Below, one piece after another: positions 8,952 to 17,335 of a DNA stretch of 64,000 nucleotides. This stretch comes from Croceicoccus gelatinilyticus (lineage in GTDB: Bacteria > Pseudomonadota > Alphaproteobacteria > Sphingomonadales > Sphingomonadaceae), in NCBI RefSeq assembly GCF_018398395.1, contig NZ_JAHCBF010000005.1, positions 293,480-357,479 on the forward strand, given 5' to 3'. The translations under genes were made by a program, and so were the position numbers. Position 1 is the stretch's first letter. The number at the start of each line of letters is the position of its first letter. The notes beneath the pieces were generated by a model that saw only the letters and a program-made list of their open reading frames with translations, was not told the origin of the DNA and did not search any database.

Positions 8952-10136
8952 TCAGAAGCGTTCGAGCGCGATGGCCGTCGCCTCGCCGCCGCCAATGCAG
9001 ATGCTGGCTACGCCGCGCTTCAGATTGCGGTTTTCCATCGCGCCCAGCAGCGTCGTCATGATTCGTGCACCCGATGCGCCGATTGGATGGCCCAGCGCGC
9101 AAGCGCCGCCGTTGACGTTGAGACGGTCACGCTCAATCCCCAGATCGCGTTCGGCGATAAGGGCCACGACGGCGAATGCCTCGTTCACTTCGAAAAGGTC
9201 GACATCGTCCATGCCCCAGCCGATCTTTTCGAACAGCTTCTTGGTGGCAAAGACCGGAGCAGTCGTGAAGCGCGCGGGTTCGTGCGCGTGGCTGGCATGG
9301 CCGACAACGCGGGCGACGGGGGTGAGGCCCATCTTCTCAGCGGTCGATGCGCGGCACATGACGAGCGCGGCCGCGCCGTCCGAAATCGAGGAGCTGTTCG
9401 CCGCGGTTACCGTGCCGTCCTTGGCAAAGGCGGGGCGGAGGGAGGGGATTTTTTCGGGATTGGCCTTGGCGGGTTGTTCGTCAGTGTCGATCGTGACTTC
9501 AGCCTTGCGGGTCTTGACCGTGACAGGCGTAATCTCACGGTCGAATGCGCCGCTTTCGCCCGCCTCGCGCGCAAGGGTGAGGGAGCGGATCGCGTATTCG
9601 TCCTGCGTTTCGCGCGTAAACTGGTATTCCTGCGCTGCGTCCTCTGCGAACGCGCCCATCAGGCGACCGGGATTGTAGGCGTCTTCCAGACCGTCGAGGA
9701 ACATCGAGTCCTTGACCACGTCATGGCCCAGACGCGCGCCGCCGCGATGCTTAGGCAGCAGATAGGGAGCGTTGGTCATGCTCTCCATCCCGCCGGCAAC
9801 GACGATATCCGAAGTCCCGGCCAGCAGCGCATCGTGAGCCATGATCGCCGCCTGCATCCCCGAACCGCACATCTTGTTGATGGTCGTCGCCGTCACGTGT
9901 TCGCCCAGCCCTGCAAAGATCGCGGCCTGGCGACCCGGTGCCTGCCCCTGCCCTGCCGGAAGAACGCAGCCCATGACGATCTGGTCGACGTCCGAACCCT
10001 TGATCCCCGCACGTTCAACCGCGGCGCGAACGGCTTCGGCACCCAGCGTCGGCGCAGCGACTTCTGAAAAGACGCCCTGCATCCCGCCCATCGGAGTGCG
10101 GGCGTAGCTGGCGATGACGATCGGGTCAGTGGTCAT
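8952..10136 (-). CDS. Acetyl-CoA acetyltransferase (thiolase)
   Basis: 394 residues. Thiolases condense or cleave acyl-CoA at the beta-keto position. The nucleophile Cys is in NKMCGSGMQAA (~residue 88), the His in GGACALGHPIGASG and the second Cys in SICIGGGEA; NEAFA is also present. The start ATG at 10136 has an excellent AAGGAGAG site 5 bases upstream. The TetR gene ends 49 bases upstream on the same strand, suggesting co-transcription and local control. It could be biosynthetic (acetoacetyl-CoA) or degradative; sequence alone does not decide. Confidence 0.95.
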   Translation of the reverse strand: MTTDPIVIASYARTPMGGMQGVFSEVAAPTLGAEAVRAAVERAGIKGSDVDQIVMGCVLPAGQGQAPGRQAAIFAGLGEHVTATTINKMCGSGMQAAIMAHDALLAGTSDIVVAGGMESMTNAPYLLPKHRGGARLGHDVVKDSMFLDGLEDAYNPGRLMGAFAEDAAQEYQFTRETQDEYAIRSLTLAREAGESGAFDREITPVTVKTRKAEVTIDTDEQPAKANPEKIPSLRPAFAKDGTVTAANSSSISDGAAALVMCRASTAEKMGLTPVARVVGHASHAHEPARFTTAPVFATKKLFEKIGWGMDDVDLFEVNEAFAVVALIAERDLGIERDRLNVNGGACALGHPIGASGARIMTTLLGAMENRNLKRGVASICIGGGEATAIALERF

Positions 10137-10185
10137 ATCTCTCTCCTTGTCCGGCAAAGGCCGGGCGATTTCATGTATCGGGCAA

Positions 10186-10803
10186 TCAGGTTCGGGGGTT
10201 CAGCCCCTGCATCAAAAATTCGACGAGCTGGCCCGCGATCTCTTCTTTCGAAAGCGCACCTTCCGGATCGTGCCAGCGCGCGGGCCAGTTCAGGGCCCCC
10301 GCCAGCGCGAAGACGGCAAGCTTCTCGTTCTCGCAAGCAACAGAGCCGTCCTTTACAGCTTCATGCAGGAACTCTCCCATCGCCGCGTCGATATCGCGTT
10401 TCAGCGTGCGATATTCGGGCATGCTTTCGGCCTTGAGCTGCTCAACCCCCGTGCGGATTACGCAGCGACCGAAATCCTCCATCGTGATCACGGCATAGCG
10501 GCATAGAAAATAGGCGAGCCTGTCACGCCCGCTACCGTCGCGAACGCGCGCTTGGTCCGCCGCGTCCAGCAACTGCCCCAGCCCTTTCTTCAGGCATTCG
10601 AGCAGCACCCGGTCCTTGGTTGGATAGTAATGATAGATCGTACGCTTCGACACGCCGAGCTGCGCCGCAACGTCATCGAGCGAGGTATTGGCAAAGCCGC
10701 GTTCGTTGAACATCCGCGCCGCCGCCGAAAGCACGGCCTCGCGCTTGGCGGCGCGTTCGGCCTCTTTCTGCTCGGCCGTTCTGAAGGGCGATGCGTCGGT
10801 CAT
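10186..10803 (-). CDS. TetR/AcrR family transcriptional regulator
   Basis: 205 residues. The N-terminal HTH spans about residues 15-62 (AVLSAAARMFNERGFANTSLDDVAAQLGV, then SKRTIYHYYPTKDRVL), a textbook TetR DNA-binding region; the rest is the ligand-binding helical domain. ATG at 10803 is chosen because AGGGA precedes it. It is divergent from the SDR at 10908 (104-base gap) and upstream of the thiolase on its own strand. The position suggests control of acyl-CoA or fatty-acid type metabolism, with an acyl-CoA as a plausible inducer (inference). Confidence 0.93.
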   Translation of the reverse strand: MTDASPFRTAEQKEAERAAKREAVLSAAARMFNERGFANTSLDDVAAQLGVSKRTIYHYYPTKDRVLLECLKKGLGQLLDAADQARVRDGSGRDRLAYFLCRYAVITMEDFGRCVIRTGVEQLKAESMPEYRTLKRDIDAAMGEFLHEAVKDGSVACENEKLAVFALAGALNWPARWHDPEGALSKEEIAGQLVEFLMQGLNPRT

Positions 10804-10817
10804 ATGCTGTCCCTCGA

Positions 10818-10846
10818 TTGACAGAACACGGCGCAGATAGCAATAC
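10818..10846 (+). promoter_or_regulatory. Tentative promoter for the SDR at 10908
   Basis: TTGACA at 10818-10823, a 17-base spacer, then a weak -10-like CAATAC at 10841-10846, about 60 bases before the SDR start and inside the divergent TetR/SDR gap. Only the -35 matches consensus well. Confidence 0.25.
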
Positions 10847-10907
10847 ACTCACGAGTTTTCATCGGCCCCGCAAGCGCGGTTGGCCGCAAGGAAAGAAGGA
10901 TAGCGAG

Positions 10908-11669
10908 ATGGAACTGAAGGACACGGCCGCAATCATCACCGGCGGCGCATCGGGCCTTGGCAAGGCGACCGCGACAATGCTGGCAGGCGCTGGCGCAAAG
11001 GTCGCGATCTTGGACATGAATGAAGAAGCGGGCGAAGCCGTGGCCAAGGAACTGGGCGGCATTTTCCAGAAGGTCGACGTGTCGAGCGAGGAAAGCGTGA
11101 AGGCCGCTCTCGACGCAGCCGAAGCTGCGCACGGTACGGCCCGCGTCCTTATCAACTGTGCCGGCATCGCGCCCGCCATCAAGACCGTGAGCCGCGATAA
11201 CGAGCCGCACCCGCTTGGCGCATACCGCAAGGCGATCGAGGTGAACCTCATCGGCACGTTCAACATGATCGCGCAGTTCGCCGCGCGCCTCGTCCTGCTG
11301 GATCCGATTGGTGAGGAACGCGGTGTGATCGTCAACACCGCCTCGGTCGCGGCCTATGACGGACAGATCGGCCAGGCGGCCTATGCCTCGTCCAAGGGCG
11401 GCGTTGTCGGCATGACGCTCCCCGTCGCGCGCGACCTGTCGCAGCACCAGATCCGCGTCATGACGATCGCCCCGGGCATCTTCTGGACCCCCATGCTGGC
11501 CGGCCTGCCCGAAGCGGCGCAGGAAAGTCTTGGCAAGCAGGTCCCGCACCCCAGCCGCCTTGGCCGCCCAGAGGAATACGCCATGCTGGTCGAATCGATC
11601 ATGGCCAACCCGATGCTGAACGGCGAGGTCATCCGCCTCGACGGTGCGATCCGCATGGCCCCGAAGTAA
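10908..11669 (+). CDS. SDR dehydrogenase, 3-hydroxyacyl-CoA dehydrogenase type II-like
   Basis: 253 residues, classical short-chain dehydrogenase. Cofactor motif TGGASGLG at residues ~11-18, acidic Asp after beta-2 (AILDMNEE) suggesting NAD preference, NCAG motif, catalytic Ser in NTASVAAY and YASSK. The pattern resembles the HSD17B10/3-hydroxyacyl-CoA dehydrogenase group of beta-oxidation. An AAGAAGGA site precedes the ATG. Divergent from the TetR regulator, which may control it together with the thiolase; thiolase plus hydroxyacyl-CoA dehydrogenase are consecutive beta-oxidation steps. Confidence 0.9.
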   Translation: MELKDTAAIITGGASGLGKATATMLAGAGAKVAILDMNEEAGEAVAKELGGIFQKVDVSSEESVKAALDAAEAAHGTARVLINCAGIAPAIKTVSRDNEPHPLGAYRKAIEVNLIGTFNMIAQFAARLVLLDPIGEERGVIVNTASVAAYDGQIGQAAYASSKGGVVGMTLPVARDLSQHQIRVMTIAPGIFWTPMLAGLPEAAQESLGKQVPHPSRLGRPEEYAMLVESIMANPMLNGEVIRLDGAIRMAPK

Positions 11670-11752
11670 GCCGTCACCCTATTGGGCGCGCAGTTGTTCC
11701 GGGTCTGGACAGCATCCGGATTGGTGGAAAAACGATTTGTTAAAGGCTGATG

Positions 11753-11769
11753 GTTACCTGCAGGGTAAC
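11753..11769. promoter_or_regulatory. Palindrome GTTACC-N5-GGTAAC next to the first pilin start
   Basis: Perfect 6-bp inverted repeat (GTTACC 11753-11758, GGTAAC 11764-11769) ending 3 bases before the ATG of the first spore-coat-U gene, overlapping where a ribosome site would be. A related TTACC-N4-GGTAA occurs upstream of the second pilin gene. It may be an operator or an mRNA hairpin hiding the start. Confidence 0.4.
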
Positions 11770-11772
11770 GTT

Positions 11773-12279
11773 ATGGATCAGCTGCGCGCCATATTATGCA
11801 TTTTGGGCAGTGGCCTCGCCTTTGCGGGGCTGCCCGGTATTGCACGCGCGCAAAGCGAATCGACGACGATGTCCATCGGGGCCGAAGTGGCAGAGGCCTG
11901 CTCGATCGAGGCGACGACGATGGCCTTCCCCATCACCACGCCCGGCGGCGGCGGCAATGCGACGGCTACGGCCGACATCACGCTCAACTGTTCGCCGGGC
12001 GTCGACTACGACATCGCGATGGACAATGGGCAGCACCCCCAGGGCCAGACGCGCAATATGTTCGACCCCGTTCTAGGCACTTACCTGCCTTACGAGGTCT
12101 ATACGAATGCCAAGATGACTGCCCAGTGGGGCGATCGCAGCGGCATCAATACCGTCAGCGGCCGTTCGCGCCGTGGCGGGGCGACGGTCATCACCGCATA
12201 CGGCAAGATCAAGTCGACAACGCAGACCGCGCGCAGTGGCAAGTACTCCGACTACGTCGTCGTCACCGTCAATTTCTGA
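11773..12279 (+). CDS. Spore coat U domain pilin-like protein (first)
   Basis: 168 residues. Signal peptide with likely cleavage after GIARA (about residue 27), then one spore coat protein U (SCPU) domain as found in archaic Csu-type chaperone-usher pili. Two Cys (EACSIE and LNCSPG) fit the conserved SCPU disulfide, and the protein ends in the donor-strand-like YVVVTVNF. The start at 11773 is chosen because it opens the signal peptide; no good Shine-Dalgarno site is visible and a palindrome sits there instead. A 183-base gap with its own repeats separates it from the second SCPU gene. Confidence 0.85.
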   Translation: MDQLRAILCILGSGLAFAGLPGIARAQSESTTMSIGAEVAEACSIEATTMAFPITTPGGGGNATATADITLNCSPGVDYDIAMDNGQHPQGQTRNMFDPVLGTYLPYEVYTNAKMTAQWGDRSGINTVSGRSRRGGATVITAYGKIKSTTQTARSGKYSDYVVVTVNF

Positions 12280-12353
12280 TCAGATTCGGGCCGCAACGAC
12301 CGACGCCCCGGCGCCGGAGGGGTTACTGCGCGCTTAACCGCTATCCCCTTGGA

Positions 12354-12393
12354 AAATGCGTAGAATTACCAAAAGGTAAATGCGTAATTTACG
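12354..12393. promoter_or_regulatory. Direct repeats and palindrome upstream of the second pilin gene
   Basis: AAATGCGTA occurs at 12354-12362 and 12378-12386, 24 bases apart, each followed by an ATT/TAC element. TTACC (12366-12370) and GGTAA (12375-12379) form an inverted repeat between them. The block lies 70-110 bases before the ATG of the second SCPU gene, a usual place for activator sites. The gap 12280-12462 holds no ORF. Confidence 0.45.
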
Positions 12394-12462
12394 AACAATA
12401 CAGGTTTTCCCCCTAGATGGCTGTTTACCCTTTTCGGGTCAGCATAACAGGGAGACCACCCC

Positions 12463-12954
12463 ATGAAGACCATTTTGAAGATCGGCGGCGTTGCTGCGGC
12501 GCTGATCGCGGCTCCGGCCTACGCCGCGACCGACGACACGACGATGCCGGTTACGGCAGAAGTGCTCGACGCATGTGAAGTCAGCGCAACCCCGATGGCA
12601 TTCGGCACGATCCCCGTGCTCGGTTCGCAGGACATCGACGCGCAGGCGACCGTTTCGCTGCTCTGCACCGTCGGCGCCAACTACGACGTTTCCATGGACG
12701 TCGGCCTTAACGCTTCGGGCGGCGCCCAGCGTTACCTCGGCAACTCGGCTGGTGCAGCGGACGTGATCCCCTACGAGATCTACACCGATGCGGCTCGCAG
12801 CTCGATCTGGGGCAACACGGCCGGCAACACCGTAGGCGGCGTCGCCACCACCGGTCTCGTCGACATCACGGCCTATGGCCGCATCCCCGTTTCGGCCACT
12901 CCGGTCGTTGCAGGCTCCTACGAAGATACCGTGACCGTCACGGTCACCTTCTGA
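12463..12954 (+). CDS. Spore coat U domain pilin-like protein (second, probable major subunit)
   Basis: 163 residues: signal peptide cleaved after AAPAYA (about residue 22), then one SCPU domain with two Cys (DACEVS, LLCTVG) and the C-terminal YEDTVTVTVTF strand. A good AGGGAGA site precedes the ATG. It resembles the first SCPU protein in spacing of Cys and end strands. It has its own upstream repeat region, and 15 bases separate it from the chaperone gene, so this gene, chaperone and usher form an operon. Strong ribosome site and first place in the operon suggest the main pilin (inference). Confidence 0.88.
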   Translation: MKTILKIGGVAAALIAAPAYAATDDTTMPVTAEVLDACEVSATPMAFGTIPVLGSQDIDAQATVSLLCTVGANYDVSMDVGLNASGGAQRYLGNSAGAADVIPYEIYTDAARSSIWGNTAGNTVGGVATTGLVDITAYGRIPVSATPVVAGSYEDTVTVTVTF

Positions 12955-12969
12955 TCGGAGCAATCTGAC

Positions 12970-13713
12970 ATGCGTAACGGTGCCATCGCCCTGCTCGCCC
13001 TCCTGGCCGCTACCAGCCCCTTGGCAGCGGAAACGTCCGACGCGCCTGCATCCCCAGCGGGCGCGGCTTCGGACAGGGGTGCGAACATCTCGGTGGCACC
13101 GCTGCGTCTTGAACTCGACGGCGCTCAGACCGCCGAAACCCTGCGCCTGCGCAACCCGGCCACGCGCAAGATCGGCGTACAGGTCCGCATTTTCGCGTGG
13201 GACCAGGTGGACGGCAAGGACGTCTACTCACCCACGACCGACGTTACCGTCTCGCCCTCGATCATCCAGATCAAGCCGGGCGACACTCAGGTTTTCCGCG
13301 TGGTCCGTACCACGCAGGCGGGAGAGGCGGAGAAGCGTTATCGCGTCGCGATCGACCAGCTTCCCGATCCCTCACTGAACCGGCACGGCGAATTTACGCC
13401 GCGCCTTCGCTTTACCCTTCCGCTTTTCGTCGATCGCCAGACCGCACAGCCTGCACAGCTGGCGTGGCAGGTCGCGGGCGACAAGCTCATGCTCGACAAC
13501 GCGGGCGGCCAGACGGTGCGCATTGCCGCCGTGGCCATGAACGACGGCACGGGCGAGGCGCTTCCGCTCGACCGCAGCGGGCTGCGCTATGTCATGGGCA
13601 GCACGAGCGCGGAATGGACCATCGGGACCGGATGCCCGTCCGGCCCGATCGAGATCGCGGCTCTCGTCGACGGGGAAGAAACCCGTGTCCAGGCGCAACC
13701 GAACTGCGGCTGA
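12970..13713 (+). CDS. Periplasmic pilus chaperone (PapD-like)
   Basis: 247 residues with a signal peptide (residues ~1-20). The two-Ig-domain chaperone fold is indicated by ISVAPLRLELDGAQTAETLRLRN near the start, the F1-G1 region QIKPGDTQVFRVVR and YRVAIDQLP. It would bind unfolded SCPU subunits in the periplasm and pass them to the usher. Two C-terminal Cys (GTGCPSG, QPNCG) could form a disulfide. The usher start codon lies inside its last 29 bases, so the two are translationally coupled. Confidence 0.92.
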   Translation: MRNGAIALLALLAATSPLAAETSDAPASPAGAASDRGANISVAPLRLELDGAQTAETLRLRNPATRKIGVQVRIFAWDQVDGKDVYSPTTDVTVSPSIIQIKPGDTQVFRVVRTTQAGEAEKRYRVAIDQLPDPSLNRHGEFTPRLRFTLPLFVDRQTAQPAQLAWQVAGDKLMLDNAGGQTVRIAAVAMNDGTGEALPLDRSGLRYVMGSTSAEWTIGTGCPSGPIEIAALVDGEETRVQAQPNCG

Positions 13714-16099
13714 TCTCCTCGCTGCGACGTTTCTGCTGATCGCGGCGCTGGCCGGGTCGATCGCACCGGCAGCGGCGCAATCGGCCGACCCTTTCGCGCT
13801 GCCCGGCGATGTCACCATTGCCGATGCCGTGGACCTGTCCGGCCCCGGCCTTTCCACGATCCGCATCGACGGCAAGAATCAGGAAAAGCTCGTCCGGCTC
13901 GCGTGGATCGACGGTACGCTTCACATCGACGCAGACGACGCCCGCATGGTCGGCCTGCCCGTTCCCGAAGACGCGAGCGACATGGAAACGAGCGGCTACG
14001 TCCCGCTCGACAGTTTCGTTCTGGCGACATGGGATTTCAGCCAGCTCGACCAGACGCTGATCGTGAAGAAGTTCCGCAAAAGCGACGGGGTCAACTACAA
14101 GGACATGGGCCGTCCTATGCGCGATCCGGCCGAGTTCCGCCCGATGGCTGCGTTCCTCATGGACTACGACCTCACCGCCTCGGCAGGGGCGAGCGGAAGC
14201 TACGCCGCAGGGGCCTTCGATGCGCGCCTTGCCCGCGGGGACGAGCGGCTGGGCACCAATTTCCGCGTGCTTTCCGATCCGGCTACCGGATACAACACGG
14301 TCACCCGCCTCAACACCGCGCTGCAGATGGCAGACCGCGCGCAGGGCGTGACGGTCACGGTCGGCGATCACATCTCGGTCGGTAGCAACAGCCAGCGCCC
14401 GCTGCGCTTTGGAGGCATCCAGATCGCCAGTGACTTTGCCTTGCGCCCCGGCATCGTGTCCTATCCCCTTCCAGCCTTCGACGGGCAGGTCGCGGTGCCG
14501 ACGGGCATCGATCTCATCATCAACGACAAGCGGTTTTCGGCAGGCGAACTGGAAGCGGGCGAATTTGCGGTCCGCAACGTGCCGGTCAGCCCCGGGCGCG
14601 GCGAAGTCTCGGTCGTCCTGCGCGACGAACTGGGCCGCGAGGTCGTGCAGACCACCAAGCTCTACGTCTCGCGCGAGTTGCTGCGCAAAGGGCTTTGGGA
14701 AGGCGGCGTGAACATCGGGACGATCCGTCGCAATTTCGGCAAGCGCAATGCCGACTACCGCGATCTTGCCGCCACGTTTCTTGCCCGCCGCGGGCTTTCC
14801 GACACGCTCTCGCTGGGCGCATCGGGCGAAGTGGGTGCAGGGATCGCGAATATCGGCGCACATGGCGAAGTGGCGCTGGGCGGCGTCGCGCTGGCAACGG
14901 CGGAAGTACGAGGCAGCACGGGCGGCGGGTCGTCTGGCGCGCTTGTCCGCATGGGCGTCGAATCCTTCGGGCGCGGCCTTTCAGGCCGGATCGAGGGCGT
15001 GTTTCCCACCAAGGGCTACCGCGATCTGGCAGCCGCATCGGGCGATGCCCTGCCCGTTTCGCAGATCAACGCGATGGTTAATTTCGACCTAAGACAATAC
15101 GACGCCCGCTTCCTCGTCAGCGCCAGCCGGATCACGCGGCAGAAGGACCCGCGCTATCCCACGCTGACCGGCAGCACCACGATCCTGCGCGCCAATGCCC
15201 GCAAGTCGCTGGCCGACCGGCTCGACGTCGGGCTCGACCTTGCATGGCGCAAGAGCGACAATTCGCGGATCAGCGCGATGATCGGCATCATGTACCGCTT
15301 TGGCGAGCGTACGCAGGCCATGGGCAATGTCTCGCGCAACGGATCGCGCACGTCGATGCAGGCCAGCATCCAGCGCCCCGACGTGCAGCCGGGCGACTAC
15401 GGCTATGCGGTAGAGGCCACCCACGCGATCACCGACCGGTTGAGCGGGCGCGGCAGCTATCGCACGCCCAACACCCGCGCCGAGATGCAGGCCGAATACG
15501 TCTCGGGCCGCTTTGCCGCGCGCACCGGCGTTCGCGGCACCCTGATCGCGACGGGCGGCACCGTCTTTGCCCGCAACCAGACCGGCGGGGCCTATGCCTT
15601 TGTCCAGACGGGCAATGTCGGCGGCGTCACCGTGATGCGCGAGAACCGCCTTGCCGGTGTCTCCGACGAAAAGGGCCGCGTGCTGGTCGAACAGGTCACG
15701 CCGCTGGTGCCGACCCAGTTCGATATCGACCCCGACGAACTGCCCGCCGATGTCGTCAGCGGATCAACCTACCGCCGCGTCGCGGTGGCGCGCGGTTCGG
15801 TGGGCCGGGTGGAAATGGACATAAGCGCGTTCCGCTCACTTCCCGTCCGCGTGATCGACAGCAACGGCAAGCCGCTGCCGCTGGGTATGATGCTCCAGTC
15901 GAATAAGGGCGAAAGCTACATGGTCGGTTATGACGGGCTGATCGACTACAACGCACTGTCGCCGGCGAAGACCCTGCGCGGCGAGATGCGACAGGGGCAG
16001 GCCTGCACGATCACCATGCCGGACGGGGTCGCCGCGATCGAAGGCATGGCCGAAATCCGCGCAGAATGCAGCCAGACGGTCATCGCCCTAGTGAACTGA
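13685..16099 (+). CDS. Outer-membrane usher (FimD/PapC-like, archaic type)
   Basis: 804 residues, forming the outer-membrane pore through which chaperone-bound pilin subunits are assembled. I take GTG at 13685 as start: it has a GGGGAAG site upstream and opens directly into a signal peptide ending APAAAQ. N-terminal usher domain (~30-150), a long beta-rich barrel region including FVRNVPVSPG-like plug/barrel motifs and a C-terminal segment with VRVIDSNGKPLPLGM and ending SQTVIALVN. Slightly shorter than enteric FimD, as is usual for Csu-type ushers. The LuxR-type regulator follows after ~45 bases. Confidence 0.92.
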   Translation: MSRRNRTAADLLAATFLLIAALAGSIAPAAAQSADPFALPGDVTIADAVDLSGPGLSTIRIDGKNQEKLVRLAWIDGTLHIDADDARMVGLPVPEDASDMETSGYVPLDSFVLATWDFSQLDQTLIVKKFRKSDGVNYKDMGRPMRDPAEFRPMAAFLMDYDLTASAGASGSYAAGAFDARLARGDERLGTNFRVLSDPATGYNTVTRLNTALQMADRAQGVTVTVGDHISVGSNSQRPLRFGGIQIASDFALRPGIVSYPLPAFDGQVAVPTGIDLIINDKRFSAGELEAGEFAVRNVPVSPGRGEVSVVLRDELGREVVQTTKLYVSRELLRKGLWEGGVNIGTIRRNFGKRNADYRDLAATFLARRGLSDTLSLGASGEVGAGIANIGAHGEVALGGVALATAEVRGSTGGGSSGALVRMGVESFGRGLSGRIEGVFPTKGYRDLAAASGDALPVSQINAMVNFDLRQYDARFLVSASRITRQKDPRYPTLTGSTTILRANARKSLADRLDVGLDLAWRKSDNSRISAMIGIMYRFGERTQAMGNVSRNGSRTSMQASIQRPDVQPGDYGYAVEATHAITDRLSGRGSYRTPNTRAEMQAEYVSGRFAARTGVRGTLIATGGTVFARNQTGGAYAFVQTGNVGGVTVMRENRLAGVSDEKGRVLVEQVTPLVPTQFDIDPDELPADVVSGSTYRRVAVARGSVGRVEMDISAFRSLPVRVIDSNGKPLPLGMMLQSNKGESYMVGYDGLIDYNALSPAKTLRGEMRQGQACTITMPDGVAAIEGMAEIRAECSQTVIALVN

Positions 16100-16145
16100 T
16101 CGGGATCGTACTTGCCCCTCCCATACGGGAGTGCAAGACAGAAGC

Positions 16146-17246
16146 ATGCGCGTCCCCAATCTCGGTGAAACGGAACTGCTGGTCCCCCTGCACGAGGGAT
16201 TTCTGGAGCAGCCCGTCTGGCGCACCTTCCTTGATCGCCTTCGCGCGACGACGGGCACACGGTTTGCGGCACTGGTCCTGCGGTCACGCGACAGCGAGGA
16301 GGCAATGCCGCTGTCATCCTCTTCGGGCGACATTCCCGCCAACCTGATCGACCTGTTCGCAGCACGCTACCGCAACGACCAGCTGCTCAGCCGCCTGATG
16401 CGCGAAGGCCGGGTCTATGCGCTGGAAGAACTGCTCGAAATGGGGGGAGAGGACGATCTTCGTTATTTCGAAGAATTCCTCTCGCCGCTCGGCATCTCGC
16501 ACCTGCGCGCAATGCGCCTGCAGGACGAAAGCGGCATCGACGCGTGGCTGATAATCTCAGCATCGGAGCCGATCGGTGCCGACGTCAGCAATCTGCTCGT
16601 CGCGCTGACCCCGCACTTGCGCGCGGCCTTGCGGGTCCTTGCCACGCTGGAGCGGGAGCGGGCGCGGTCCATGATCAGCGCACAGGCTTTTCGTCGCATG
16701 AATTTCGGCTGGATCTCGGTCGATGCAAAAGGCCGGATCGTCGACATGGACGATCAGGCCGAAACGATGCTGCGCCAGTCATCGGTCCTGCGGCGCGGCC
16801 CTTATGACAGGCTCACGCCCCAATCGCCGGCGATAGACCGGCAACTGACCGCACTGCTGCGCGAGTTTTCCGCCGACCGGCGCGCTCGTCCGCGCGCCAT
16901 CAATCTAAGCGCCGACCCGTGGATCGACATGCTGGTCTCTCCGGTGCGGATCAGCGGCCTGTCCAGCGACAACACCACTGTCGCAGTGATCTATTTCCGT
17001 AGCGACCGGACCTCCAGTTCCGACCGGCAGGAACAGCTTTGCGACTTGTTCGACCTGACGCCTACCGAAGCGCGGCTGGCATGGTCGATGGCACAGGGCA
17101 TGACCATTGCAGAGGCGGCCGAGGCCCACGGCCTGACGATCGAAACGGCGCGCAACTACTCAAAAAAGATCTACGCCAAGACCGGCGCACGCGGCCAGGT
17201 CGACCTTGTCCGCCACATCCTGACCGGCGTTCTGGCGCTTGCCTGA
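16146..17246 (+). CDS. LuxR-type HTH regulator linked to the pilus cluster
   Basis: 366 residues. The C-terminal LuxR-type HTH (~295-360) reads DLTPTEARLAWSMAQG, MTIAEAAEAHGL, TIETARNYSKKIYAKTG; the N-terminal ~290 residues have no domain I recognise with certainty, but contain a PAS-like stretch (NFGWISVDAKGRIVDMD). A GTG start at 16131 is an alternative. It lies about 45 bases after the usher, same strand, so it may be read with the pilus operon and regulate it; the palindromes upstream of both pilin genes are candidate targets (inference). Confidence 0.87.
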   Translation: MRVPNLGETELLVPLHEGFLEQPVWRTFLDRLRATTGTRFAALVLRSRDSEEAMPLSSSSGDIPANLIDLFAARYRNDQLLSRLMREGRVYALEELLEMGGEDDLRYFEEFLSPLGISHLRAMRLQDESGIDAWLIISASEPIGADVSNLLVALTPHLRAALRVLATLERERARSMISAQAFRRMNFGWISVDAKGRIVDMDDQAETMLRQSSVLRRGPYDRLTPQSPAIDRQLTALLREFSADRRARPRAINLSADPWIDMLVSPVRISGLSSDNTTVAVIYFRSDRTSSSDRQEQLCDLFDLTPTEARLAWSMAQGMTIAEAAEAHGLTIETARNYSKKIYAKTGARGQVDLVRHILTGVLALA

Positions 17247-17335
17247 TGCGGACAATCGCCCCGGCGCTTTGACCTTGGCCGCGACATCGGCAAGGTGGGG
17301 CGAAATCCATTTTCCGCATTCGATCGAGGACAGAA

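Noticed and set aside
13589..13684. N-terminal extension of the usher frame into the chaperone gene
   Set aside because: It is the shadow of the chaperone's C-terminal coding; the GTG at 13685 has a ribosome site and opens a signal peptide directly.
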